A DNA stretch of 64,000 nt. It comes from Eledone cirrhosa. Its lineage: Eukaryota > Mollusca > Cephalopoda > Octopoda > Eledonidae. The stretch is from assembly GCA_964016885.1 (NCBI GenBank), contig OZ024743.1, forward strand, positions 169,748,333 to 169,812,332. Direction: 5' to 3'. The notes beneath the pieces were generated by a model. The model was given only the letters and a program-made list of their open reading frames with translations. It was not told the origin of the DNA and searched no databases. Made by a program: the position numbers and the translations under genes. This document shows, in pieces, positions 10,797 through 22,094 of the stretch (positions within the stretch are counted from its first letter, which is position 1; every line of letters begins with the position of its first letter).

Positions 10797-11345
10797 GTGG
10801 GAAATGACAACGGACTGGATTGTGTAGGAATTATGTTAGCTGAAAAATGGGTAGATAAGGTAATTGACGTAAATAGAGTAAATGACAGAATAATTAATAT
10901 AAGACTAGTTCTAAATAGAACTACTGTGACAATAATATCCGCTTATGCACCCCAATCAGGTCTACCTGATGTTATAAAGGACAGGTTCTATGAGATGCTA
11001 ATGCACACTACCTCCCAAATAACCGACAGCGACTACTTTATTATTGGTGGTGACCTAAACGGTTACGTTGGACAACATAGTGATGGCTATGATGGAATCC
11101 ATGGAGGATATGGGGTTGGAAATAGAAATGAGGAGGGCTTCAGAATCCTGGAATTCTGTGACGCTAATAACCTAACTATCTGTAACACAAACTTCAAAAA
11201 ACAAGAAAACCACTTGATCACTTATAGATCAGAGTAACACGCCAGCCAGATAGATTATATCCTTACTAGAAAACGTGACAAAGTGTCTGTTGTAAACACT
11301 AAATCCCTCCCCCGTGAAGAATGCACCTCCCAACATAGCCTAGTA
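10797..11345 (+). pseudogene. RTE-like endonuclease domain
   Basis: The open frame 10797-11237 shows TVTIISAYAPQSGLPD, then IIGGDLNGYVGQH with the catalytic GDxNG, and FCDANNLTICNTNF. An in-frame stop at 11235-11237 replaces the Gly-Glu seen in copy B (YRSGEH). Beyond it the frame still reads QIDYILTRKRD and EECTSQHSLVV, the block equivalent to SDH, in which Gln replaces Asp in both copies. The domain nicks target DNA. The first ~70 residues present in copy B are absent. Confidence 0.75.
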
Positions 11346-11398
11346 GTTAGTGAAAAATAGTCAAAAATAGACGTACTCAACGATAGAGGAGGCCTACC

Positions 11399-13005
11399 TT
11401 GAGGAGAAGAATATGGAAGTTTAAGGACCCCATAGCCAGTGACAAATTTAAAAGCTTATTACTTTATGCCTTTGACAATAAGGAAGACCAATTAGAGACA
11501 TGCAATATAGAGGAACAGTGGGAATTCTTAAAAGTTAACCTGCTGAAAGCAATGGATGAAATCTGTGGCTGGAGCAGACCTATTGGCAGGAGAGTAAATT
11601 GGTGGTGGAACAGTAAGGTGGAGGAGACAGTCAAGGCCAAAAAGCAGGCTTGGAAAGTATGGCAGGATGGGGGAAGTAGAGAGCACTATCAAGTGGCCAG
11701 GAGAGAAGCTAGGAGACAAGTGTACTTTGCAAAAGGGGAAGCAGAGGATAGAAAGTTCAAACATGTTCTACAACGTGAGGTGTTCAGGATTGCTAGACAA
11801 TGTGTCAAGGAAAACCGTGATATTGTTGGGGAGAAGTGTGTCCGTAATGATAACGGTGTACTTGCCCTCACTGATACTGATAAGAAGATAGCCTGGAAAT
11901 GTCACTATGAGAGATTATTAAATGAGGAGAATAAATGGGAAAAAGATAGTCTGCCCCAAATCGATCCAATTGAAGGATCAGCGGTGCAAGTTAAAGGTAG
12001 TATAATAAGTAAGGCAATCAAAGATATGAAGACAGGCAAGGCAGCTGGGCCTTCAGAGATAGTTGCTGAGATGTTGAAGGCATCTGGAATGGTGGGACAT
12101 ACTATGGTCACCCGTATAGTTAACCAAGTAATACAGAATGGGGTCATACCAAAAGACTGGCGTAGCAGCACCATCATTAACTGCTACAAGGGTAAAGGGG
12201 ATGCTCTAGATAGGGGAAACTATAGAGGCATAAGTTAGTTGACCAGGTCATAAAGGTCACAGAAAGAGTTATAGCGCAACTAATCAGCGAGCGAATTGAT
12301 CTAGATGAAATGCAGTTTGGGTTTGTGTCAGGTAAAAGTACCACAGACGCTCTTTTCCTTGTACAACAACTACAGGAGAAGTACCTAGCTAAAAGTAAAC
12401 CCCTCTACTTAGCTTTTGTAGACCTGGAGAAAGCCTTTGACAGAGTCCCCCGCTCCATTATCTGGTGGGCTCTTAGAAAACTAGGTGTTGATGAATGGCT
12501 TGTGAGAGCTATACAAGCTATGTATAAAGAAACAGTCAGTAAGGTTTGAATTAACAATGAATATTGTGAAGAATTTAGTGTAAAAGTTGGTGTTCATCAA
12601 GGCTCTGTTCTTAGCCACCTCCTATTTATTATTGCCCTTCGGGCTATAACAGAGGAGTTCAAGACCGGCTGCCCATGGGAACTCCTATACGCAGATGATC
12701 TAACTCTCATAGCTGAATCTATGGCTGAACTAGAGAAGAAATTCCAAACATGGAAGCGTGGCCTAGAATCAAAAGGCCTTAAAGTTAACTTGTCTAAGAT
12801 TAAAGTTCTAGTTTGTAGAAAGGAAAATAGGGCACAGGTGCCCTCAGGGAAATGGCCATGCTCAGTTTGTAGGAAAGAGTAGGCATAAATTCTATTTTAT
12901 GTCCCAAATGCAAACTATGGGTACATAAAAGATGTAGTGGGATCACAGGTAAACTAACTAAGAACGTAGACTTTATATGTGGCCGATGATCAGGTGCAAT
13001 AAGTA
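11399..13005 (+). pseudogene. RTE-like reverse transcriptase, frameshifted
   Basis: A 279-residue frame (11399-12238) holds the pre-RT linker and the first RT blocks (AAGPSEIVAEML, DWRSSTIINCYKGKGD). A lost base near 12235 shifts the frame. The next frame (12310-12549) has FGFVSGKSTTDALF and LAFVDLEKAFDRV with the catalytic Asp, then a stop at 12547. Further right HQGSVLS and LYADDLTLIAES (intact YADD, about 12687-12722) are recognisable. The PHD-like finger starts CSVCRKE and then shifts. The enzyme would perform target-primed reverse transcription. It cannot be translated as one protein. Confidence 0.8.
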
Positions 13006-13039
13006 GCAAGTGTCCACGGGATACTAGCTCCTTCTATTG

Positions 13040-13641
13040 CCCAGATGGTTCTATAGCAATAGTGGACACCTTCCGTTACCTGGGTAATGAAATCAGCAGT
13101 GGTGGAGGGTGTTCTGAAAGTACAGTAGCCAGAGTCAGAACTGGATGGAAAAAGTTCAGAGAGCTTATACCACTGTTGGCCACAAAAGGTTTCTCTCTAA
13201 AAATGAAAGGTATGATGCCTGTATATGAACAGCAATGTTACATGGCAGTGAGACATGGGCATTGCGTGCAGAAGACCTGCGCAGACTGGAAAGGAACAAA
13301 GCATGCATGCTGTTGGATGTGTAATAGTAATATATGTGAACGGCAAAGCATAAATGAACTAAATGAGAAATTAGAAATAAGAGGGATCAGATGCTGTTTA
13401 CTTGAGAGAAGACTACGTTGGTATGGCCACGTGATGCGCATGAAAGACGACAGCTGTATAAAAAAGTGCAGGGCGATCAAAATTGATGGTAGTTACAGAG
13501 TAAAAACCTGGGACGATCTGATAAATTCCGACCTTACACACTTACACCTCTCCAAGACAATGTCACTGGACCGAGATCTTTGGCGCTACGCAGTAATACA
13601 GGGCACCCGCCTTGCCTATGTACAAAGCGAAACCTACAGAA
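13040..13641 (+). pseudogene. RTE-like LINE C-terminal domain fragment
   Basis: One frame (13062-13682) gives DTFRYLGNEISSGGGCSEST and GWKKFRELIPLLATKGFSL. After a local shift (about 13250-13320) it continues RLRWYGHVMRMKDDSCIKKC and LTHLHLSKTMSLDRDLW. These are the RT thumb and terminal blocks shared with copies B-E. Relative to copy B a short deletion removes GRPRKT near 13500. Function beyond RNA/DNA binding is not established. Confidence 0.75.
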
Positions 13642-14669
13642 GTTGTTTGACCAAAAACCAATGTCAAACATTGCAGTGTTGATTTTAGCTGTCTTTTGTT
13701 CTATTTTATTCAATCAACTACATTTGAACCAAATGTCTGTTGAGGTGGAACTGCTAACTGGCTGGTTGGTGGTCATGGTGATGGTGGTCGTGGTGGTAGT
13801 ATTGGTGAATTAGGGCATGCAATCCATGATGCAGGCAAATCACCATGGCAGAGAGTGAGGCAGTGGAGCCTTACGCCCTATCCCCCACTGGAAAATTATT
13901 TGCCCCTCTCATCTGTGAATGTGATATGAACTAATTTTAATGTGAGAAAATGCAGTTCTACCAACAGGCCACACTTCGGACTTGGTACCTCGCTCCACTA
14001 GTCTTGATGCCCAGCCCTCCACCACCACCGTTAGTAATGCCCCGGTTATGGACCCGCGATAATGACCATTATTGGTTACGAGAGAAATCTGAGAAAATAA
14101 TAAAACCTACAAATAATGAGATATTTAAAATTTATTTGTAAATCTGTTCAATTCTCTGTTTCTTTTGGGTAAATTCATCGATACTATAAATTATATCAGC
14201 ACCATGCTCTGCCTTTATCTTATTCAAACGGTCTATATTCATGGAAATAAGACCAAATTACTCACTTTGAGAACACTTATAATTATTTACTTGCTTTAAT
14301 GAAGAAAATGATCTCGCATAGGAAGAAGATATGATAGGTATGGTCAGAATCATTGTCAGCCAAATGTTTTCAGAGCAATTACAGAATTCAGATTGTCCTG
14401 CGATTGTTTGTGTCTTGTCAAAGCTGTAATAAAATTGTTCAAATAGTAGTAGCTGTAATTGTACATGTGTTTTTATGTTGACAAAATAATTGACATAAAA
14501 CGGAACAATTTCTTCAGAATGGAACATCCTGTCATCCACTCATACTGTTACCTATTACTTGTGCGACCAAAACCCTTAGGGGCATCCCACTTGATGACCG
14601 ATATGCACATACAAATGGCAAGAGCTCAGCTGTTGGGTCTCGACTCTTTATAATATAGCCATACCCTAT
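13642..14669. other. unassigned spacer
   Basis: A GGT/GTG-rich patch at about 13765-13805 is the only repeat seen. No coding or RNA gene is recognised between the end of RTE copy A and the tail of copy C. Confidence 0.5.
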
Positions 14670-16283
14670 TACCCCAAGTATCATTTAACGTCCATTATCC
14701 ATGCTAGCATAGGTAGGATGGGTCGATCCTTTGGCAGAGAATCAGGTAAGAGGACCATGTTTCACTCACTCAAGGGTGATTTGGGCTTGGTTTCTACAGC
14801 TGGATGCCATTCCTAACGCCAACCACATTTACAGTGTGTGCTGGGTGCTTTTTGTCATGACACCTGGTGTGGGAAAGGAACTAGGGAGGGAGGGGGAGGA
14901 AGCTTGGCGACATTGAGGACGTAGGTAATAGGGGAAGGATGGTTACCACAAAGGGAGGTGTGTGAAAGGGGAGAAGGTAGAGGAAGGTGATGCTTATTAG
15001 ATGTATGCCTCAGCTCAAGCATATAAGAGGGCGGGTCTTCTGTAATACTGCATAGCGCCAGAGGTCGCGGTCCTGTGTCATTGGGTGAGGTGTAATTGTG
15101 CAAGGTCAGCTTTTATTACCTCATCCCAAGTCTTCCTAGGCCTGCCCACTCCATAGGTACCATCAACTTTGAGCGCTCTGCACCATTTTATACAGCTGTC
15201 ATCCTTCATATGCATCACATGTCCATACCAGCGCAATCTCCTTTCCTGCACACAACAACTGATCCCTCTTATGCCCAATTTCTCACGCAGTACATTTATA
15301 CTTTGCCATTCATGTATATTGCCATTGCTCATCCAGCGAAGCGTGGAGGCTTCATTTCTTTCCAATCTTTGCAGGTTCTCAGCTCACAGTGCCCAGGTCT
15401 CGCTGCTGTGAAACATTGTTGTTCGTATACATGCATCATGCAGGCTGCCTTTTATTTTGAGAGAAAAACCTTTCTCCAGCCTGATCTCACTCTGGTTACT
15501 GTGCTTTCAGAACACCCTCCTCAACTACTGATTTGGTCACCGAGGTAACAGAAACTATCTACCACTTCTATTGCGCCATCTGGGCATTTGAAGGTGATTG
15601 TATCCTGAGAGTTCTTGCTACTTACTGCCGCTGTGCACTGGCCATAAGTAAAACCTACATTCTTTGTTAGCCTGCCTGAGATCCCACTACATCTCTTATT
15701 TACCCATTGCTTGCATAGAATGGAATTTCTACTTACTCCTTTTCTGCACACCGAGCAGGGCCATTTCCCAGAGGAGATCTGGGCTCTGTTTTCCCTTCTA
15801 CTTACTAGGATTTTAGTCTTTAGACCTTTAGATTCTAGGCCGTACTTCCAGGTTTGGAATTTCATCTCAAATTCAGCTATAGATTCGGCTATAAGTGTTA
15901 TGTCATTAGCATACAGAAATTCCCATGGGCAGCCAGTCTTAAACTCCTCTGTTATTGCCTGCAGAACAATAATAATCAGGAGAGGGCTAAGAACAGAGCC
16001 CTGTTGGGCACCCACATGCATGCTAAATTCTTTGCTATTGTCATTGTTAATTCTGACCTTGCTGACTGTTCCTCTATACATGGCTGGAACTGCCCTCACA
16101 AGCCATTTGTCAACTCCTAGTTTTCTAAGAGCCCACCAGATAATGGAACAGGGGGACTCTGTCGAAACCTTTTTCCAGGTCGACAAAAGCCAATTAGAGG
16201 AGTTTACTCTTAGCTAGGTACTTCTCCTGCAGTTTTCTTACAAGGAAGAGGGCATCTGTGGTATTTTTACCTATTCTCCTTAA
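14670..16283 (-). mobile_element. RTE-like LINE copy C, 5'-truncated
   Basis: On the minus strand it begins inside the RT at about 16283, passes the zinc finger and C-terminal blocks, and ends in a tail with GTAAATGTGGTTGGCGTTAG and CTATGCTAGCATGG before AATGGACGTTAAATG near 14675. More diverged than copies A, B and D. A Penelope-like fragment begins immediately to the right. Confidence 0.8.
15078..16225 (-). pseudogene. RTE-like RT and C-terminal domain of copy C
   Basis: The frame 16186-15521 reads SIIWWALRKLGVDKWLVRAV, AQQGSVLSPLL and FLYANDITLIAES. The catalytic YADD is changed to YAND. GKWPCSVCRKGVSRNSILC then begins the PHD-like finger, which has a small deletion (CKQWVNKRCSGI) relative to the other copies. 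A second frame (15365-15078) carries ERNEASTLRWM, RRLRWYGHVMHMKDD and GVGRPRKTWDEVI. The YADD to YAND change would be expected to abolish catalysis. The copy is dead. Confidence 0.8.
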
Positions 16284-16299
16284 GGCTGTCGCTATCACA

Positions 16300-17870
16300 A
16301 TGAAAACTCAGATCTAACTAGGGAAGAAGTTAATATAGTGATAACAGCAAGAAGATAAGTTATAAAGTTTGAGGGTGAGTACTGGGTACATAGAGATAGA
16401 GTAATAATTTCAATATCACCATTGGAGTGAGTGATTTGACACAAGTTACAGATATAGTTAGAATCTACAGAGTGCATAAACTCCATAATGAACTTAAAGA
16501 TCTTGAAGGGGCATATACAGAGACGATACTCTTCTATTAGTTAGGAATACAAATGGTCAGGTATTAGAGAGAAAACGTAAACATATTATATCATAGGGCG
16601 GTGGATTGGCAGTATCGGTAGAAGGTCGGACGCCATGCTTTCCAGCATAGTTACGTCCCTTTACGATCTGAGTTCAAATCCCGCCGAGGTTGACTTTGCC
16701 TTTCATCCTTACGGGGTCGATAAAATAAAGTACCAGTAATGCACTGGGTAATTGCTGGCCTTGTGCCTAAAGTAGAAACAATTATATCATTCTTCAATCA
16801 GATTGGCTTAAAAATAACGTTTGAACATAACTTTAGACTGGCTAAATTCTTAGATATTATCATAAGAATAATTGGAATCTATCTCATATTAGTTGTAATT
16901 CTAACCCCCCTAAATCAATAATAAATTCTATAGCTAAGAATGTATCACTTAGGATTTCCTGACTCTCAGCCTCTGTAGATATATTTAAGGAACATGCCGA
17001 ATACTATGATAATAATGCATTAAGGAAAGTAGGATATAGATCTGAGATAGAGTACCTGGATAAAACTGAAGAAAATAGATATTCTAGGCACTACCCACAT
17101 AATAAAAACCCCAATACTAGGTGTAAAACTAACTGTACTAACCAACATAGACCAAATAGTTATTCTGGAGGTACAACTGATAACACAGATAATAAAACAA
17201 AAACAATATCTGGAAAATCTCGGACAGGATCCCAACATAATAATATTCCTAGAAGAACAAGGAAAAAAATCATACCTATTGTATAATCCTCCGCACAATA
17301 ACAAAATTAAATCTAAACTACCTTCTATATTTTTTTAATATAATAGATAAAAACATAAGTACCACAAAATAATAAATAGAAATACTATTAGGTTATCTTA
17401 TTCCACAACTATGAATTTAGAAGGTTATATAAATAGCTTAACTAGAAAACGCCTTCACATACATAATGATAAACCTAATACTCTTAGTGGAAAAGACACG
17501 AATATATCTTCCTCTCAACCAAAAGTTTAAGTGCAAAAAATAATATAGAATTCCACTTACAGCCTGGCAGATTATATAGATTATATTATTGTAATAATAG
17601 GGAACCAATCCACATTCTAATTGCAACTGCAGGAAACCAGGCAAATGCCCACTGTAGAATAAGTGTGTTTGAGAATATGATATAACCAATGCAAGATTAA
17701 AGTGCATAACCAAATATTCAGGTATATAGGAGTTACATCCAACTTTTTCAAGAAAAGATGGCATGTACACACACATTCGTTTAAGAACCCGAAACTTTGT
17801 AAAAGACCACATAGCTGTCAAATTGATGGATGTACATTGAACAAAATTATTGTTGTTGTCATACTGCTAC
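16300..17870 (+). mobile_element. second Penelope-like (GIY-YIG) retroelement family, fragmented
   Basis: In order on the plus strand: GVSDLTQVTD-like and HKLHNELKDL (about 16430-16505); IYRDDTLLLVRNTNGQ (about 16513-16560), with YRDD in the catalytic position; QIGLKITFEHNF and KFLDI (about 16798-16860); an Asn/Lys-rich linker; a Cys-rich CNCRKPGKCP block (about 17622-17650); and IGVTSNFFKKRWHVHTHSF (about 17729-17785), the YIG part of a GIY-YIG nuclease. This resembles the retroelement group with a Cys cluster before GIY-YIG. Many frameshifts. A SINE lies inside at 16595-16780. Confidence 0.7.
16595..16780 (+). mobile_element. tRNA-derived SINE with 10-bp target duplication
   Basis: Full-length: GGGCGGTGGATTGGCAGT (A-box region), GAGTTCAAATCCCGCC (B box), CCTTTCATCCTTACGG and AGTAGAAACA. 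It is flanked by ATTATATCAT at 16585-16594 and 16781-16790. The insertion lies inside the Penelope-like coding region. Confidence 0.9.
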
Positions 17871-18119
17871 AACTAATTTTCAACCAATAATGGTTCAGAT
17901 ATTTTGTAGGACTGAATCCACTTGTCATTTACTATCCCCTGATACTACCATAAAGCTCCCACCCTTCCCTACTCATATCTGTATTAATTGATCTCAACCT
18001 ATCTTACCCTCTCTTCCACCTCTTTCCCCTTCTTAAATTCTTCACTGTCCTTCCTCTTTATTTCTTCCTATACTTTTGCATTTCTGCCTAAAATACTATC
18101 CTCCATATATCTTTCCCTC

Positions 18120-18752
18120 TCTATTTTTTCATTACATGAAATTGTCAACAACTTCTAAAAAGCTTCCCTGGCAACTCAAAAAATCTATATCCCGTGTGCC
18201 TTTAGTGCATTTGTGACTTACTTAGTCTATTTTTAACATGTCTGTAATCTTACTACATCTCTTGTGCATCCATAAATTACACTGAGTATACCTTATGGGA
18301 TTATTTCTGGCCACCCCTTTTCAACATACCAAATAAGGTCACTTCCCTGATGTTATCAGCTTCCTGTTCTCTTTCCTACTTAAAACTTGTCTTTGTTAAG
18401 TTTATTTTTAGGCTTTTTGACTCTAGGTTTTTCTTCCATGCTTAACATTTTGTCTCTGACTCTCAGTTATAAGGGTTAGGTCATCAGGAGTTCCTATGGA
18501 CTGAGCCCTGTTAGATGCTCACCTGTACTTCAAATTCATCACTGTACTTATTGCCAACCCACACCTTGCTGGTTGCACCTTTATATGTGGCTGCAAGGCA
18601 CTCATCTATACCTAACTTCCTAAGTGCCCACCAAATTACAGAACTGGGGACCTGTCAAATGCTTTTTCCAGGTCTACAAATGCTTGGTATGGTCATTTAC
18701 TCTTAGCTAAGTATTTCTCCTGTAGTTGTCTCGCCAGAAAGAGGGCTTAGGT
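18120..18752 (-). mobile_element. RTE-like LINE fragment (RT to zinc finger)
   Basis: On the minus strand from 18752: RQLQEKYLAKSK, FVDLEKAFD-like (with a small deletion), IWWALRKLGID-like and GNKYSDEF blocks, then DDLTLITES at about 18480, and a decayed finger whose clearest part is LWMHKRCSKIT near 18270. Strongly diverged, no intact frame, same family as copies A-D. Confidence 0.65.
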
Positions 18753-18765
18753 AGTTCCTCTAATG

Positions 18766-18766
<1 letters not shown>

Positions 18767-18834
<68 letters not shown>

Positions 18835-18873
18835 ATGTGTGTATGTGTGTACACACACACACACACACACAGA
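18767..18873. repeat. TA/TG/CA compound microsatellite
   Basis: (TA)n at about 18771-18815, (TG)n to 18850 and (CA)n at 18851-18870. Open frames here are artefacts. Confidence 0.95.
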
Positions 18874-18884
18874 CAGAGAGAGAA

Positions 18885-19420
18885 TTATTGAAGCGCTGGG
18901 TGATTTGAGAATGTAGGAATCCCAAATGCAGAAAATAATTGTAACAACAACCAATAGCTATTTTCAAATTTCAATTCACCCACCATTTTGATAATTCATA
19001 AGATTTATTTTTATCCAGTTCTAGCAACAATCTCAATTTAGATGGAATGGGTGGTTAGCTACCCCTTAGCATAATGGTAAACACATTTACATCACACACA
19101 AGAGATGGACAGTTCAATTCTCTGTAGCAACTGCTGGCTACTTTTATTCTGTCTGTTGCTATTAGTTATAGCTATCGATTGTTGTTACAGATATTTTCTG
19201 CATTTGAGATTCCCACATTTTCAAATTTCAAACCACCTATCACTTCAATAATTCATAAGTTTTGTTTACTTCTGACTCTTGCCACAGGCTGTTTAGTACA
19301 GCACCTAAATTGGACAGAATAGGTTGCCTGCCTCTTAGCATAATGGTTAAAATATTCACATGATATTAAAGATATGGAGTTTGATTCTCTGCAGTGACTG
19401 CTTGTCACTTTTTCTGTCCC
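18885..19420. repeat. dimeric tRNA-like repeat with inverted segment
   Basis: Two diverged units about 260-270 bp apart each contain CTTAGCATAATGG (A-box-like, at 19065 and 19333) and a GTTCAATTCTCTG or GTTTGATTCTCTG B-box-like block. ATAATTCATAAG recurs at 18991 and 19248. In addition, 18885-18965 is an inverted copy of about 19160-19250 (TTTCTGCATTTG... on opposite strands). Probably an old SINE dimer. Confidence 0.55.
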
Positions 19421-19947
19421 TAGAGACATTTTACTAGAGTCATTAAACTAATATGTTGTTAGTTATTTTCACACACACACACAACACACAACACACAACA
19501 CACACACACACACCATAATTTGATCTACAATTGTTTCATCCTCATAGAATGATTTATATATACATACATTAGAGGAACAAAATCAGTTATTTTCTAAATA
19601 ATTACCTCAACACGTTCATCTTTTCGAACGCACAAAAATTCAGATTTTTGTTTACCTTTTATACAACTCCTCAATCAACAAGAGCTTTTGTTTGTCACGT
19701 GCAGCATGACTTTCATTCTGACTGGCATTCAAACGAACATCATATATCAAAATAGTTTTGTGACCATAGGCAATGTCACATTTTATACATAATAAATTCT
19801 TTATAAATGCCAAAAAAAACACTTTTATTTCCAGACGCATACACCCACGTATACACACTCCCATATACATGCCCAAATGTATAAATTATCAACCTTAGTA
19901 ACAATAATAATATGACAAAACTAAGTAGATTAGTGAATCAATCAATA
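19421..19947. other. spacer with CA microsatellite
   Basis: (CA)n with AACA interruptions at 19471-19513. No gene is recognised in the remainder. Confidence 0.55.
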
Positions 19948-19956
19948 CATTTTACC

Positions 19957-20523
19957 GGCATACGTCAAGACGGACGGTCTCAAAAGCGAAAGTAAATTTA
20001 TTTTCATTTTCGAACGTCGTGTTTACATTTTGTGTGTGTGTTTAGATCTAAATTAGTATCGTTTTAACTGATTATATATATATGTATATGTGTGTGTAGT
20101 TGACGGTTGAGAGAAGAGTTCTCAATACCGAAGTAATCTTGTAATGAGGCTTGCAGAATGGTGAGTCCGCCATTCTAGACGCTGCTGCCTTGCAGAAGTC
20201 CCAAATCGAAGCTCTGACACTCTCGTCCCCATCATTCAGAAGGGATTTTGCCAGGCAGCCGCATCATCTCCGATGGTTGGGCTTCCTATTCGGAAATTGA
20301 AGGTGGGATTTACGTTCATGATGTGGTGCACGAACGGAACTTTGTAGACCTGCGGACCTTGATGTGCACACACAGCTCATAAAGAACACATGGAGTCGTG
20401 CAAAGAAGAAGCTTCGTCGCCAGCATGTTTCGTTTGAACACACACACAAAATGTAAACACGACGTTCGAAAATGAAAAATAAATTTACTTTCACTTTTGA
20501 GACCGCCCATCTTGACGTATGCC
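19957..20523 (+). mobile_element. Merlin-type DNA transposon derivative
   Basis: A 567-bp element with inverted ends of about 87 bp (GGCATACGTCAAGACGG... at 19957-20043; its complement at 20435-20523). It is flanked by a perfect 9-bp duplication, CATTTTACC, at 19948-19956 and 20524-20532. The interior keeps a fragment of an IS1595/ISXO2-like transposase, the DDE family used by Merlin elements, whose known target duplications are 8-9 bp. It is an internally deleted copy. Confidence 0.75.
20195..20432 (+). pseudogene. IS1595/Merlin-like DDE transposase C-terminal fragment
   Basis: Three frame blocks in collinear order: LAEVPNRSSDTLVPIIQK (about 20189-20242); IISDGWASYSEIEGG and HDVVHERNFVD (about 20261-20352), where the Asp of SDGW is the expected second catalytic acid; and HTQLIKNTWSRAKKKLRRQ (about 20364-20420), the HTQ-IE-W-AK block with Lys for the usual Glu of the family. 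Two frameshifts separate them. The N-terminal half and first catalytic Asp are absent, consistent with an internal deletion. The protein would have moved the element by cut and paste. The family call rests on motif order and the 9-bp duplication. Confidence 0.7.
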
Positions 20524-20532
20524 CATTTTACC

Positions 20533-21764
20533 CATAAAACAAAATATATACTCTAGTGATTAATTAGGGGGAAGGAAGGTAATTTAACGTTGGTAGCTAC
20601 CCCAACCTCATCAAGTACACCCAACCTCTCACACACACACATCTAAAGTACAAATTCCAGCACCTCCACAATCCAAAAATTACTGCAAGCATGCATATAC
20701 CCACACACGTGTATTCGCAGATATGTATGTATATGTACTATTATATAGGTATATCAAATATCACTACATGAGCTAATTAAAGGGAGGCATATAATCCAGA
20801 ATATACATGTGAGCATGTGTGTGTACACACTCACCCACAGGTGTGAATACTCCAGCATTAATTACTCCAAAGTTAATTACCTACAAATGAAATAAAATTT
20901 AGTTATCAAATATATAAAAAAAAAGGATATACATATATGCATAAACACACACACACATACACATATATAAACATACCCACACAGACACAGGCACACATAT
21001 ATATATAGAATAGAATTAGGATTTAGCTTCAGGCATAGCTGTATTCAGATATGTATTGGAATTTTGTATTTCTAAAGAAACATGCATGTTTATGGGTAAA
21101 CATTTAGAAAGCCATAGCTATGCAAAAAACACTAGGGGCTATCACCCTCTGGTATCTCCCTCTCTCACCTTCGTTTAACGTCTATCTTCCATATTTATAT
21201 ACACATATGTATATACATATATAAAAAAAGATATATACAAATAAAAAAGGTAGACATAAAAGTAACGGGGATAAATGGAAATGAAAAAGCCCTTATGCAA
21301 GAAAATAATTATTATTGACTCAATAATATAAATGGGTAAAAATATATGAAAAAGAAGTTGAAAATGCAATTGGAGTCTTTAAGAAGGTTTGTTTACAATA
21401 ATTTATAATTTTACCAGCTTCAAAAGTTTTATGATTTTCAAAAGTGGCTATGCCGATATGTAACTTGCATCTAACTGATATTGGAAATTTCTTTCAGTTT
21501 TATGCAAAAAATGTGGTTCAGATTGCTATAAGTATAATTTGATAAACAGGATCATCGCGTGGTTAGGCACTGAATTTGGTGGTACTTTCATGCCAAAAAA
21601 TGGGAGTGTCATGGTGATTATGGACTGCAGCAATTCATGCCTATTTTCCGCATGTTCAATAAAGGGAAGTTGGTATTGTCTTTGTGGCAATCCTTAAAAT
21701 TCAAAAGTCAGGAATTTTGTTTTTATGTGTGTGTAGCTAATTTTTGTGTTTCCTGCTACGTCCA
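20533..21764. other. AT-rich spacer with CA/TA microsatellites
   Basis: Short CA and TA runs at about 20628-20640, 20940-20965, 20995-21008 and 21190-21235, and poly-A near 20915. The only assigned element inside is the solo LINE tail at 21171. Confidence 0.55.
21171..21191 (-). mobile_element. minimal RTE 3' tail remnant
   Basis: On the minus strand GGAAGATAGACGTTAAACGA, the last bases of the RTE tail as at 6412-6432, followed by pyrimidine-rich sequence. Too short to exclude chance entirely, but the match is exact over about 20 bases. Confidence 0.5.
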
Positions 21765-22080
21765 AATAATAATAACCATAACAACAGCAACAAAAATAGC
21801 AATAATAATAATTATTACTATTACTATCACCATTGTAATGAATAATGCTTTCTTTATTAACCACAAGGGTTTACACAAAGTAGACATTAAGGACAGTACA
21901 GGACAATACAGGACGGTACAAAAGGGCATTTCTGCATGTAAAAAAACAAAAAAACAGAGGATATAATAATAGAACAATGAAAAAATTCCCCAATAGGGGG
22001 GAGACTTCTGAGGGCCATCGTGGAGAAGCCCATTAAAAAGCCACGGTGACCCTGACCACCAGGGCAATTGTCCTCTGGAG
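21765..22080 (-). mobile_element. solo 3' end of the Tx1-like LINE family
   Basis: On the minus strand the block GTCTCCCCCCTATTGGGGAA (about 22004-21985) and the terminal GGTTAATAAAGAAAGC (about 21863-21848, containing a polyadenylation-type AATAAA) match the 3' end of the Tx1-like copy at 50370-50510. It is followed by an ATT-rich tail at 21765-21844. No coding part remains. Confidence 0.65.
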
Positions 22081-22094
22081 GGTAGTTAAAGTCT

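Larger units (their letters stand above)
10795..13641 (+). mobile_element. RTE-like LINE copy A (EN-RT-zinc finger)
   Basis: Closely similar to copy B at 25-28.6 kb. It contains most of the endonuclease, the RT, a PHD-like finger and the C-terminal region, but lacks the first endonuclease block. Unlike typical LINE copies it also stops before the 3' UTR: similarity to copy B ends near 13641, right after the coding end. Stop codons and frameshifts occur throughout. Confidence 0.8.

Noticed and set aside
15096..15548. 150-codon plus-strand frame
   Set aside because: Antisense shadow of RTE copy C.
20195..20432. host gene exon captured in a MULE
   Set aside because: The blocks fit an IS1595/Merlin transposase, and 9-bp duplications also fit Merlin, so gene capture is unnecessary.
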